A stretch of 64,000 bases of DNA. It comes from Ciona intestinalis (taxonomy: Eukaryota > Chordata > Ascidiacea > Phlebobranchia > Cionidae). The notes below the pieces were generated by a model. It had not been told where the DNA came from. It searched no databases and was given only the letters and a program-made list of their open reading frames with translations. How positions within the stretch are numbered: position 1 is the first letter of the stretch; every line of letters begins with the position of its first letter. Of this stretch, positions 1 to 10,346 are shown piece after piece. The stretch covers positions 2,171,638 to 2,235,637 of the forward strand of contig NC_020175.2 in the NCBI RefSeq assembly GCF_000224145.3, written 5' to 3'. A program made the translations under genes and the position numbers.

Positions 1-156
1 CGTATACGCCTTTCTTGGAAAGTTACCAAAAACTTGTTATGGGAAGTTAACAAAACGATTTTAGATCACGTTGCATGAAAAGAGAGCAGATAAGTTCTCC
101 TCTCCTACCAACTTCCAGAATGTTGGCTGCAGTAAACAGGATGCATGTGTGGAAAG

Positions 157-178
157 TTTTTTTTTTTTTTTTTTTTTT
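157..178 (+). repeat. Poly-T tract
   Basis: A run of 22 T interrupts a GTGTGGAAAGT motif that is duplicated on both sides. The same run occurs at 4735-4756. Confidence 0.9.
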
Positions 179-933
179 ATGTGTGGAAAGTAACTAAAAC
201 CACTCTCTTATCATCTATCCATCGCACTCTGGTGGTGGAGAAACTCTCGGCTTTACGGGAAGCAATTAAAACGTTTTCTGTAGAAAGCCCCAATCACGAA
301 GCATGAAGAAAGTGTTGTTAAACAGTAACAAGTTGTTACTGTATGGTTAGCTTTTAATAAAGCAGTTATAACCAAAATAAATTGACACCCAGGAAAATTA
401 AAAGATAATTTTATGAAACAGAACCGTTCGAAGTTTGACTTATTATGCGTTCGCTCCGCAACCATAATATAGGTTACCCAACAGTCAAGACACGATGCGA
501 CAATCATAGTGGACATGTTTGTTTTTGTGCAACACATTTAACGAAAATTTTTCTAACTCACTGGCCAATTATGTGTTAACTAAATGATTTTATTTAAAAA
601 TCCCTACAAAATAGTTACATAAGTGTAAACGGCACATGTGTGGCTGGTCTCATTCTTTGCATGGCGGTGAACTGGAATTTGCACAGTACAGCACTACTTT
701 AAGATCTCCATGTACTGCGTATAAGCCTTTCTTGGAAAATTACCAAAAACTTGTTATGGGAAGTTAACAAAACGATTTGGATCCTGTTGCATTAAGAGAG
801 AGCAGATTAATTCTCCTCTCCCACCAACCTCCAGGATGTTGGCTGCAGTAAACAGGATGCTATTTAAACTGGCTTTCTCTTTTAGAAAAATATTTCGGAA
901 ATTATTCATACCATGAACGCGTGATCAGATTTT

Positions 934-1044
934 TATATAAGGCGATGTTTTTTGAACAAGACAGTAACTGTTTTCTACAGCATTAAAAGTAAGTGGCTTG
1001 TAGTAACATTGCAATTTCATTTGACTAAACGGGTGTTTCTGCAG
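934..1044 (+). promoter_or_regulatory. TATA box and spliced leader region of copy 1
   Basis: TATATAA lies at 934-940. A GTAAGT donor at 989 and a TTTCTGCAG acceptor ending at 1044, immediately before the ATG, would define a 56 bp 5'-UTR intron. The same acceptor could instead receive a trans-spliced leader, which is common in Ciona. Confidence 0.55.
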
Positions 1045-1526
1045 ATGAACAAGTCACTTTTTCTTCTCTTGCTCGTCATCGGACTCCTCGTCCTCACCGA
1101 TACCACTGATGCGTGGCGTCGTCGTCGTCGCGGTGGCCGTCGTCGATGGTGGAACCAAAAGGCAGCGAAAGAATGTAAGTTATTCATTTTTAGCCTGTTT
1201 CTTTGAAATATTGGCACTTTTTTGTTCTGGTGTAGCTGGTCAGCGTACGCTTATGAGTCTAAACAAAATTCTAAATTTGTTAATGATATTTTTTCTTGTG
1301 GGATAAAATTTGGGTTAAGCACCCGCCCGCCATCAACTGTGGAAGCTTTATCAAAAACACATTCATTATCCTTTTGTAATGATGCGAGCGTGTAACCACT
1401 AAACCACAGAGATAAATGGCTTGAATTATTTAAAACATAATATATCCCAGTGTTTCACAATTCGCTTTTGTTTCAGCTGAAGATGTAGAATCGATTGAAG
1501 AACCAAAAGAGGATGACCGTTGGTAA
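1045..1526 (+). CDS. Arg/Trp-rich antimicrobial peptide-like precursor, copy 1
   Basis: Two coding exons, 1045-1174 and 1477-1526, are joined by a 302 bp phase-1 GTAAGT...TTTCAG intron and give a 59-residue precursor. Residues 1-23 are a hydrophobic signal peptide ending TTDA. The next stretch is WRRRRRGGRRRWWNQKAAKE (eight Arg, three Trp), and exon 2 adds the strongly acidic tail SEDVESIEEPKEDDRW. Signal, cationic core and anionic tail is the known layout of tunicate antimicrobial peptides such as Ci-MAM-A, clavanins and styelins, but I recognise no sequence identity to any named one. The likely role is a secreted membrane-active peptide in haemocyte granules or body fluid, with the tail neutralising it until processing; this is inferred. 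The start is the ATG directly after an acceptor-like TTTCTGCAG. Exon continuity is certain; function is moderately sure. Confidence 0.8.
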
Positions 1527-1563
1527 GGACAATAAGTGTTCATCATTATAAATCGACGATGAC

Positions 1564-1569
1564 AATAAA
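1564..1569 (+). terminator. Polyadenylation signal, copy 1
   Basis: AATAAA lies 38 bases after the stop codon at 1524-1526 and is conserved in the other copies. Confidence 0.6.
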
Positions 1570-2101
1570 TTAAACTCGAATTCATCTTTTTTTGAACTAT
1601 TACCTGGAAATTTATTCTGTGAAGGCGAACAGTATTAGCACAGATCTATATTGCACCAGTAAAGAGATTCCAGAATGTTCCACATGTTTAAAGTTATTTT
1701 ATACAGGAAATAAACAATAAAAATTTAGTTTTGCGAACGTATGTTACTCACGTTGGCCTTGTTCAACGGAAATGATACTTCATAACTGTATTTTTTAAAG
1801 ATTTTTCGTTATCTTTGGCGTCACCCATCGGTAAAGTCACTATCGATATTTATGTTCGGAACGAAATATTTTGTTCACTTCCGGAACATAATTTCTTGAT
1901 TTTGTTATGAATTTTTTTTGAACACTTGAGGCGATAATGGTCCATGTGCGATTTGACGAAAAAATAATAATTCGATAGAAGAAGTTTTCACTTTTTATTT
2001 TACTACCCCTTGTTACTACATTAAGTAAATAAAACATTAAATTATTTGACAAAATAAAGTAATAGGTGTATAAACCAAATAGATGAGTCAAAAAATACAT
2101 T

Positions 2102-2300
2102 TTAATTCGGAACAAAAAATATTATTTTCGGATCGAAAAATATCGTTTTTGGATAACAAAATATTGTTTGCGGATTAAAACATTTTGTTTCTGAACAAAA
2201 TTTATAGTGTATGAAACAAAACGTATTGTTTACGGAACAAAATAAATATTTTCGAAACATAGTAAACTGTTTCGGAACAAAACATATATTTTCTGAAGCA
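2102..2300. repeat. Degenerate minisatellite
   Basis: About nine imperfect units of 18-24 bases share the core TTTCGGAACAAAA or its variants, each followed by an A/T-rich spacer. A few related units lie at 1854-1890. Translations across it are low-complexity and not taken as genes. Confidence 0.7.
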
Positions 2301-2500
2301 ATGTTCATAAGGAAAGTTATAGTATTATAAGTGTAAAATATAATTTGGTCGTTTGATCTTATTGCAAACACGAAAGTTTCCACGTCAATTTGTTCATTAC
2401 GCAACCGTATATATGTATTTTAATTTAAACAGCTATATGGGATTTTTTTATTATTTATTATCAAATCATGCTTTGTTTTTATGAAAATAAAAAAATATTT

Positions 2501-2580
2501 GGCAGCGGTGGGATACGAAACCACGCCATCGAAATGACTGGTGCCTAAAGCAGCGTCTTAGACCACTCGGCGACGCTACC
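2501..2580 (-). tRNA. tRNA-Leu-like sequence (loop TTTAGGC, anticodon TAG), probably decayed
   Basis: Read on the minus strand, the 7-bp acceptor stem GGTAGCG/CGCTGCC pairs fully with one G-U. A D-arm GCC...GAC, a long variable arm with a TTCG loop and a T-arm with loop TTCGTAT follow in class II tRNA-Leu order. The D stem and T stem each carry one mismatch, and the anticodon stem is about a base short. There is no encoded CCA. Most likely a tRNA-Leu pseudogene or a tRNA-derived repeat head. Confidence 0.5.
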
Positions 2581-2636
2581 CACAGAAATTAATGCTGAGT
2601 GTATATTATTTATTACCAATTCATACTCTGTTTTTG

Positions 2637-3570
2637 CATGAAGAGAGAGCAGATAAGTTCTCCTCTCCCACCAACCTCCAGGATGTTGGGTGCAGTAAAC
2701 AGGATGCATGTGTGGAAAGTAACTAAAACCACTCTCTGATAATCTATTCTATCGCACTCTTGTGGTGGAGAAACTCTCGGCTTTACGGGAAGCAATTAAA
2801 ACGTTTTCTGTAGAAAGCCCCAATCACGAAGCATAAAGAAAGTGTTGTTACTATATAGTTAGCTTTTAATAAAGCAGTTATAACCAAAATAAACTGACAC
2901 CCACGAAAATTAAAAGATAATTTTATGAAACAGAACCGTTCAATTTGGCTTAACGGCTCTGAGTTCGCTCAGCAACTATAAATATGGGTAACTGGTCAAG
3001 CCACGACGCGACAATCACTGTGGAAATGTTTGTTCTCGTGCAACGCATTTAAAGAAACAATTTTCTTCTAACTCACTGGCCAAATATGGGTTAGCTATAT
3101 TATTAGGAATACAATACAAATAAATTTAAAAATCCCTACGAAATAATTACTCTTAAAGTAACATAAAAATGTTAGCTGTGACGAAAATATATGCAAGAGA
3201 ACACCCGCGTTATAACGACTGTCGTTTCCCCGCCAATCGAAGATAATTAAACCAAGTTTATTTATTCATTACATATTAATATGTTAAAAAGCTGTTAAAA
3301 TGGTAGGATCATAGCCAAATGATACCGGGTTCGAAGTTGGTTGCCGTCACCATTGCGGACGTGTACCTGTCTTTGAGCGAGACATTTAACGGTAATTGCT
3401 TTAGTTATCTGAAATATCCACATTTTTAACATTAAATAAAAAAATTGTCTCTAAAATGATTACCCATAAAGTTGCATAAATGTAAACGGCACGTGTGTGG
3501 CTGGTACTTATTCTTGCGTGGCGGGAAAACTGGAATTTACATTGTACAGCACTACTTTAAGATCTCCATA
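2637..3570 (+). repeat. About 1 kb flank repeat, unit 1 (5' truncated)
   Basis: This unit repeats in tandem at 3571-4572 and, partly, in the upstream flank of each peptide gene. Diagnostic strings are TTGGAAAGTTACCAAAAACT at unit starts, the promoter-distal block CTCTCGGCTTTACGGGAAGC, and pieces of the tRNA-derived SINE near the end (B-box-like GGGTTCGAAGTT at about 3329). Confidence 0.85.
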
Positions 3571-4572
3571 TACTGCGTATAAGCCTTTCTTGGAAAGTTA
3601 CCAAAAACTTGTTATGGGAAGTTAACAAAACGACTTTAGATCACGTTGCATCAAGTGAGAGCAGATAAGTTCTCCTCTTCCACCAACCTCCAGGATGTTG
3701 GCTGCAGTAAACAGGATGCATGTGTGGAAAGTAACTAAAACCACTCTCTTATCATCTATCCTCGCACTCTTGTGGTGGAGAAACTCTCGGCTTTACGGGA
3801 AGCAATTAAAACGTTATCTGTAGAAAGCCCAATCACGAAGCATAAAGAAAGTGTTGTTACTATATAGTTTTTTAATAAAGCAGTTATAACCAAAATAAAC
3901 TGACACCCACGAAAATTAAAAGATAATTTTATGAAACAGAACCGTTCAATTTGGCTTAACGGCTCTGAGTTCGCTCAGCAACTATAAATATGGGTAACTG
4001 GTCAAGCCACGACGCGACAATCACTGTGGAAATGTTTGTTCTCGTGCAACGCATTTAAAGAAACAATTTTCTTCTAACTCACTGGCCAAATATGGGTTAG
4101 CTATATTATTAGGAATACAATACAAATAAATTTAAAAATCCCTACGAAATAATTACTCTTAAAGTAACATAAAAATGTTAGCTGTGACGAAAATATATGC
4201 AAGAGAACACCCGCGTTATAACGACTGTCGTTTCCCCGCCAATCGAAGATAATTAAACCAAGTTTATTTATTCATTACATATTAATATGTTAAAAAGCTG
4301 TTAAAATGGTAGGATCATAGCCAAATGATACCGGGTTAGAAGTTGGTTGCCGTCACCATTGCGGGCGTATCTATCTTTGAGCGAGACATTTAACGGTAAT
4401 TGCTTTATTTATCTGAAATATCCACATTTTGAACATTAAATAAAAAAATTGTCCCTAAAATGATTACCCATAAAGTTGCATAAGTGTAAACGGCACGTGT
4501 GTGGCTGTACTTATTTTTGTATGGCGGGAAAACTGGAATTTACACTGTACAGCACTACTTCAAGATCTTCAT
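3571..4572 (+). repeat. About 1 kb flank repeat, unit 2
   Basis: Full tandem unit beginning TACTGCGTATAAGCC. It is nearly identical to unit 1, with small indels, and its boundary with the next unit at about 4573 restarts the same motif. Confidence 0.85.
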
Positions 4573-5510
4573 ATATTGCGTATACGCCTTTCTTGGAAAG
4601 TTACCAAAAACTTGTTATGGGAAGTTAACAAAACGATTTTAGATCACGTTGCATGAAAAGAGAGCAGATAAGTTCTCCTCTCCTACCAACTTCCAGAATG
4701 TTGGCTGCAGTAAACAGGATGCATGTGTGGAAAGTTTTTTTTTTTTTTTTTTTTTTATGTGTGGAAAGTAACTAAAACCACTCTCTTATCATCTATCCAT
4801 CGCACTCTGGTGGTGGAGAAACTCTCGGCTTTACGGGAAGCAATTAAAACGTTTTCTGTAGAAAGCCCCAATCACGAAGCATGAAGAAAGTGTTGTTAAA
4901 CAGTAACAAGTTGTTACTGTATGGTTAGCTTTTAATAAAGCAGTTATAACCAAAATAAATTGACACCCAGGAAAATTAAAAGATAATTTTATGAAACAGA
5001 ACCGTTCGAAGTTTGACTTATTATGCGTTCGCTCCGCAACCATAATATAGGTTACCCAACAGTCAAGACACGATGCGACAATCATAGTGGACATGTTTGT
5101 TTTTGTGCAACACATTTAACGAAAATTTTTCTAACTCACTGGCCAATTATGTGTTAACTAAATGATTTTATTTAAAAATCCCTACAAAATAGTTACATAA
5201 GTGTAAACGGCACATGTGTGGCTGGTCTCATTCTTTGCATGGCGGTGAACTGGAATTTGCACAGTACAGCACTACTTTAAGATCTCCATGTACTGCGTAT
5301 AAGCCTTTCTTGGAAAATTACCAAAAACTTATTATGGGAAGTTAACAAAACGACTTTGGGTCCTGTTGCATTAAGAGAGAGCAGATTAATTCTCCTCTCC
5401 CACCAACCTCCAGGATGTTGGCTGCAGTAAACAGGATGCTATTTAAACTGGCTTTCTCTTTTAGAAAAATATTTCGGAAATTATTCATACCATAAACGTG
5501 ATCAGATTTT

Positions 5511-5619
5511 TATATAAGGCGATGTTTTGAACAAGAAAGTAACTGTTTTCTACAGCATTAAAAGTAAGTGGCATGTAGTAACATTGCAATTTCATTTGAC
5601 TAAACGGGTGTTTCTGCAG
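5511..5619 (+). promoter_or_regulatory. TATA box and spliced leader region of copy 2
   Basis: TATATAA is at 5511-5517, the donor GTAAGT at 5564 and the acceptor AG at 5618-5619, giving the same 56 bp leader intron geometry as copy 1. Confidence 0.55.
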
Positions 5620-6101
5620 ATGAACAAGTCACTTTTCCTTCTCTTGCTCGTCATCGGACTCCTCGTCCTCACCGATACCACTGATGCGTGGCGTCGTCGT
5701 CGTCGCGGTGGCCGTCGTCGATGGTGGAACCAAAAGGCAGCGAAAGAATGTAAGTTATTCATTTTTAGCCTGTTTCTTTGAAATATTGGCACTTTTTTGT
5801 TCTGGTGTAGCTGGTCAGCGTACGCTTATGAGTCTAAACAAAATTCTAAATTTGTTAATGATATTTTTTCTTGTGGGATAAAATTTGGGTTAAGCACCCG
5901 CCCGCCATCAACTGTGGAAGCTTTATCAAAAACACATTCATTATCCTTTTGTAATGATGCGAGCGTGTAACCACTAAACCACAGAGATAAATGGCTTGAA
6001 TTATTTAAAACATAATATATCCCAGTGTTTCACAATTCGCTTTTGTTTCAGCTGAAGATGTAGAATCGATTGAAGAACCAAAAGAGGATGACCGTTGGTA
6101 A
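5620..6101 (+). CDS. Arg/Trp-rich antimicrobial peptide-like precursor, copy 2
   Basis: Exons 5620-5749 and 6052-6101 with a 302 bp phase-1 intron encode the same 59-residue precursor as copy 1. Only one synonymous base differs in exon 1 and none in exon 2. The core WRRRRRGGRRRWW carries eight arginines in 13 residues. The predicted tail has eight acidic residues, so the precursor is close to charge-balanced before any cleavage. Keeping exon, intron and 5'-flank identity over 1.8 kb suggests a very young duplicate or ongoing conversion. As with copy 1, the antimicrobial role is inferred from layout. Confidence 0.8.
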
Positions 6102-6138
6102 GGACAATAAGTGTTCATCATTATAAATCGACGATGAC

Positions 6139-6144
6139 AATAAA
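6139..6144 (+). terminator. Polyadenylation signal, copy 2
   Basis: AATAAA lies 38 bases past the stop, as in copy 1. Confidence 0.6.
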
Positions 6145-6299
6145 TTAAACTCGAATTCATCTTTTTTTGAACTATTACCTGGAAATTTATTCTGTGAAGG
6201 CGAACAGTATTAGCACAGATCTATATTGCACCAGTAAAGAGATTCCAGAATGTTCCACATGTTTAAAGTTATTTTATACAGGAAATAAACAATAAAAAA

Positions 6300-7160
6300 A
6301 AACAGTTTTGCGAACGTATATTACTCACGTTGGCCTTGTTCAACGGGAATGATACTTCATAACTGTATATTTTACAGATTTTTCGTTATCTTTAGCGCCA
6401 CCCATCATAATTATTTTGCAAACAGCGAAAGAACAAGGTGGCAGTAGCAAACTTAATATTGCGTACAAAGATATCCTGTGGTTGCGCTCCACGAGTTTTT
6501 CTATACTTTTACATTAAAAATGAAATAGATTTTGTTCTGCTGCATGCGGACAATGTACATGATATATATAAACATTTTTAATTGAATCAATTTATTACTA
6601 CAAATTTTGCTGTTATTTTTTGGCTAAGTCTGTTGCTCTTGGCCTTATAAGAAATGTAGCAAATAAACAAAACACGCTCTTAAGAATGGTATTACATTGC
6701 ATCTAAACCGGCTTTTGTGATATGGCCGTTTATGGCCACTGACTGCTGTCTTGTTAGCTGCTAAGCTGTATACGTACTTTGCACTCGACACAATCATCCA
6801 TTTACGTTGTGATTACCGGGAAGTGATGCGCGCAAAGCACCGCCTCGCGTCTGAAGGAAATGCGTTAGCAAAAGGTGACGACGTAATACTAAATTCACCC
6901 CCACAGCTTGCCGATGCAGCCTTGTGGTTCATAATTTAACAAATACAAAACTCGTGGAGCGCAACCACGGGATATCTGTGTACGCAATATAAAGTTTGCT
7001 ACTGCCACCTTGTTGTTTCGTTGTTCGCAAAATAAATAGGATGGGTGACGCCAAAGATAACGAAAAATCTTTAAAAAATACAGTTATGAAGTATCTTTCC
7101 CGTTGAACAAGGCAAACGTGAGTAATATACGTTTGCTAAACTGCTTTTTCTATTATTTAT
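6300..7160. repeat. Large palindrome between copies 2 and 3
   Basis: Left arm 6300-6510 and right arm 6944-7160 are inverted copies, for example AAGGTGGCAGTAGCAAAC near 6440 against GTTTGCTACTGCCACCTT near 6998, and CCACGAG/CTCGTGG at the inner edges. The palindrome continues outwards through the 3' ends of gene copies 2 (+) and 3 (-). The roughly 430 bp spacer (6511-6943) holds a 62-codon open frame (6751-6939) without recognisable features. Confidence 0.8.
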
Positions 7161-7335
7161 TTCCTGTATAAAATAACTCCAAACATGTATATAACATTCT
7201 GGAAATCTTTTTACTGGCGCCATAGCTATGTACTAATACTGTTCGCTTTTACATAATAAATTTTCAAGTAATAGTTCAAAAAGTAATGAATTTGAGTTTA
7301 ATTTATTATCATCGTTGAATTATAATTATGAACAC

Positions 7336-7714
7336 TTATTGTTCATACCAACGGCCATCCTCTTTTGGTTCTTCAATCGATTCTACATCTTCAGCTGAAA
7401 CAAAAACGAAGTTTAAAACACTAGAATATCTTGTGTTTAAAATAATGCAAGCCATTTATCTCTGTGGTTCAGTGGTTACACGCTCGCATCATTACAAAAG
7501 GATAATGAATGTGTTTTTGGTAAAGTTTCCACAGCTGGCGGATGTCTGCTTGGACCAAATTTTATCCCACAAGAAAAAATATCATGAACAAATTTAGAAT
7601 TTTGTTTATGCTCACAAGCGTACGCTATTCAGCTACACCGGAATAAAAAGTGCCAATATTTCACAGAAACAGGCTAAAAATGATTAACTTACTTTTTTTG
7701 GCTTCCTTTTCGTT
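7336..7714 (-). CDS. Arg/Trp-rich peptide gene, copy 3 (inverted, partial at gap)
   Basis: On the minus strand the terminal exon 7394-7336 reads EDVESIEEPKEDGRWYEQ after the split codon. It is preceded by a TTTCAG acceptor and by a conserved intron, and then by the last 22 bases of exon 1 (7714-7693; NEKEAKK) with a GTAAGT donor. Signal and Arg-rich core fall in the adjacent run of Ns. Compared with copies 1 and 2, the tail is three residues longer (YEQ) and has D to G; the exon-1 end differs at three of seven residues. The spliced frame is intact wherever visible, so this is a diverged paralogue, not obviously dead. Confidence 0.7.
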
Positions 7715-8214
7715 NNNNNNNNNNNNNNNNNNNNNNNNNNNNNNNNNNNNNNNNNNNNNNNNNNNNNNNNNNNNNNNNNNNNNNNNNNNNNNNNNNNNNN
7801 NNNNNNNNNNNNNNNNNNNNNNNNNNNNNNNNNNNNNNNNNNNNNNNNNNNNNNNNNNNNNNNNNNNNNNNNNNNNNNNNNNNNNNNNNNNNNNNNNNNN
7901 NNNNNNNNNNNNNNNNNNNNNNNNNNNNNNNNNNNNNNNNNNNNNNNNNNNNNNNNNNNNNNNNNNNNNNNNNNNNNNNNNNNNNNNNNNNNNNNNNNNN
8001 NNNNNNNNNNNNNNNNNNNNNNNNNNNNNNNNNNNNNNNNNNNNNNNNNNNNNNNNNNNNNNNNNNNNNNNNNNNNNNNNNNNNNNNNNNNNNNNNNNNN
8101 NNNNNNNNNNNNNNNNNNNNNNNNNNNNNNNNNNNNNNNNNNNNNNNNNNNNNNNNNNNNNNNNNNNNNNNNNNNNNNNNNNNNNNNNNNNNNNNNNNNN
8201 NNNNNNNNNNNNNN
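7715..8214. other. Assembly gap (500 N)
   Basis: Exactly 500 undetermined bases, probably a placeholder size. It hides exon 1 of copy 3 and, judging from the sequence emerging at 8215, most of a further plus-strand copy. Confidence 0.95.
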
Positions 8215-8535
8215 GTCTTGTATAAAGTCAAAGACAGATCTATGACACTAGTAAAGAGATTAGCAGAATGTTTCACATGTTCTGAGTAATTCTATACGGG
8301 AAATAAAGAGGAAAAGCAGTTTGCGCACGTTTGTCACGAATGTACAAATTTAAAAGTCTTTTGGAAATAGATTTTATTAAAAAACAATGCGACTACCATT
8401 CGCGAAGGTGCTCAGTTGTTCAAACAGTTTTTAGTAGTACATAGATTGTAAGAACTTGCGGCAATGGTAGTTAAATATGTCCATTTTGTAGTTTCGTAGG
8501 TGTTTAGTGACAAATTTTAAGTTTAAAAAAATCTG
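8215..8535 (+). repeat. 3' flank of a hidden peptide-gene copy
   Basis: Matches 10483-10790, the DNA just downstream of copy 4 (shared AGACAGATCTATGACACTAG). The gap therefore should contain a plus-strand copy whose stop codon lies roughly 100 bases before 8215. Confidence 0.75.
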
Positions 8536-9072
8536 CGCTATTTATTTCCTCTTATTAAAAGGGGACTTAAATAAACAATTATATCGAGATTGTATAATTC
8601 TATCTTCGTTGTGTTTAGAATTATATATCATCCTTTTCCTTTAAGTTTTTAATTGCAGTTAGATTGCCATAAAAGAATAAACATGAAATAGAAAGGAACC
8701 AAAACGTTTTTCGAACACAATGCGGGTGGAAAAGCTGGCAATTGTTTTGCTGCGGCATAAGCTATTCCCATGTGATTTCTCTGGAATGTCAGTCTTGAAC
8801 TGTTTTTTTTGGAAAATAATTTTAGAAACTAATCTTACTATAATTGTGTTTGGATATATTTTTAATATGAAAAACCGAACGTTTCAACCACTTGCTGAAA
8901 TATAGCTGTAAATGGTAACGTGTTATGCACACGTGATGTTGTAAAGCATCACTTATATTTTAAAAACTAAAATATAATAGGATGGGATGTGTTTTCGGAT
9001 TGTAAAATTTCACCTGTTGTGGGAATCGCTGTAACTCATCATGTGTTTTAATATATTTTTTGAAGTGTTGTG
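8536..9072. other. No feature seen
   Basis: AT-rich DNA. The only open frame (8720-8905) has no recognisable composition, splice context or similarity. Confidence 0.5.
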
Positions 9073-9190
9073 AATTAATAAAGGAATGCTAGTACTAATT
9101 CGTGGTATCACTCAAACCCGACATATATTTTAAACTTGGAAATTTTGGGTAATATGTGTTCAAGTGTCCCATTTCTACCCACTCTACTAT
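9073..9190. mobile_element. Short element sharing the MITE terminus, family B
   Basis: AATTAATAAAGGAATG...TTCGTGGTA...TACTATATAA is repeated at 49918-50029. Its right end resembles the right end of the abundant MITE, but its interior is unrelated. Confidence 0.55.
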
Positions 9191-9229
9191 ATAACTAAAG
9201 CAAATACAGTTTAGTGTCTCGACAACTTT

Positions 9230-10056
9230 GTATGGGAAGTTAACAAAACGGTTTTACATCACGTTGCATTAAGAGAAAGCAGATGAAATCTCCTCTCCCA
9301 CCAACCTCCAGGATGTTGGCTGCAGTTAACAGGATGCACGAGTGGAAAGTAACTTAAAACCACTCTCTTATCATCTATCCTCGCACTCTTGTGGTGGAGA
9401 AACTCTCGGCTTTACGGGAAGCAATTAAAACGTTTTCTGTAGAAAATCCAATCACGAAGCATGAAGAAAGTGTTGTTACTATATAGTTAGCTTTTAATAA
9501 AGTTAATATAACCCAAATAAACTGACACTGAGTAAAAATTAAACCCATTTTAATGAAACAGAACCGTTCAAAGTTTGGCTTAACGGTTCTGCGTTCGCTC
9601 CGCAACCATAATATAGGTTACCCAGTTTTTTGAATTATCATTGTATACTACCAAATGGGACGAGAAAAAGAATGAAAAGGTGTCCCATCTTCCCCCACCT
9701 TACTATAAAATACAAATAAATTTAAAATCCCTACAAAATAGTTACCTTCAAAGTAATATAAAATTTGTAGGCTTTCACGGGAATATACAAGTCAACAGCC
9801 ATGTTATAACGACTGTCGTTTCCCCGCCACCCGAAGATAATTAAACCAAGTTATTTATTCTTTACATATTAATATACTAGAAAAGCTATTAAAACGGCAG
9901 CATCATATAGCCAAATGATACCGGGTTCGAAGTTGGTTGCCGTCACCATTGCGGGCGTATCTGTCTTTGAGCGAGACACTTAAAGGTAATTGCTTTAGTT
10001 ATCTGAAATATCCACATTTTGAATATTAAATAAAAAAATTGTCTCTAAAATGATTA
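9230..10056 (+). repeat. Flank repeat upstream of copy 4
   Basis: Diverged version of the peptide-gene 5' flank (GGGAAGTTAACAAAACG, CTCTCGGCTTTACGGGAAGC), including SINE pieces with a GGGTTCGAAGTT box near 9929. It is cut by the 50-base gap before exon 1 of copy 4. Confidence 0.8.
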
Positions 10057-10106
10057 NNNNNNNNNNNNNNNNNNNNNNNNNNNNNNNNNNNNNNNNNNNN
10101 NNNNNN
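10057..10106. other. Assembly gap (50 N)
   Basis: Falls between the 5' flank repeat and intron 1 of copy 4. Promoter and exon 1 must be collapsed here, because the intact copies need about 600 bases between these points. Confidence 0.9.
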
Positions 10107-10346
10107 TGAATAGCGTACGCTTGTGAGCATAAACGAAATTCTAAATTTGTTAATGATATTTTTTCTTGTGGGATAAAATTTGGTCCAAGCATACACCCGC
10201 CAGCTGTGGAAACTTTGTCAAAAACACATTCAGTATCCTTCTGTTATGATGCGAGCGTAGTGTCGCCACTGAACCACGAAGCTAAATGACTTGAATTATT
10301 TAAAACACAATATATCCCAGTGTTTCACAATTCGCTTTTGTTTTAG

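Larger units (their letters stand above)
1..1830 (+). repeat. Segmental duplication, left copy
   Basis: This block, including peptide gene copy 1, matches 4579-6405 almost base for base, down to a 22-base poly-T run (157-178 versus 4735-4756). The two copies lose similarity just after the shared motif CACCCATC. The near identity points to a recent duplication or gene conversion. Confidence 0.9.
1831..2636. other. Unique insert between duplicated blocks
   Basis: This stretch is absent from the right-hand duplicate, which instead continues into a palindrome. Apart from the minisatellite and the tRNA-like sequence I see no gene. Confidence 0.6.
4579..6405 (+). repeat. Segmental duplication, right copy
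   Basis: Partner of 1-1830, carrying peptide gene copy 2. Differences are a handful of substitutions and 1-3 base indels. One of these is a synonymous TTT/TTC change inside the signal peptide. Confidence 0.9.

Noticed and set aside
253-537. 94-codon minus-strand frame, repeated at 4831-5115
   Set aside because: It lies in the duplicated 5' flank of the peptide genes, has no domain, and its duplication only reflects the block copy.
952-1206. 84-residue frame reading through the peptide gene
   Set aside because: It runs from the leader through exon 1 into the intron. The splice sites and exon 2 give a better, conserved model.
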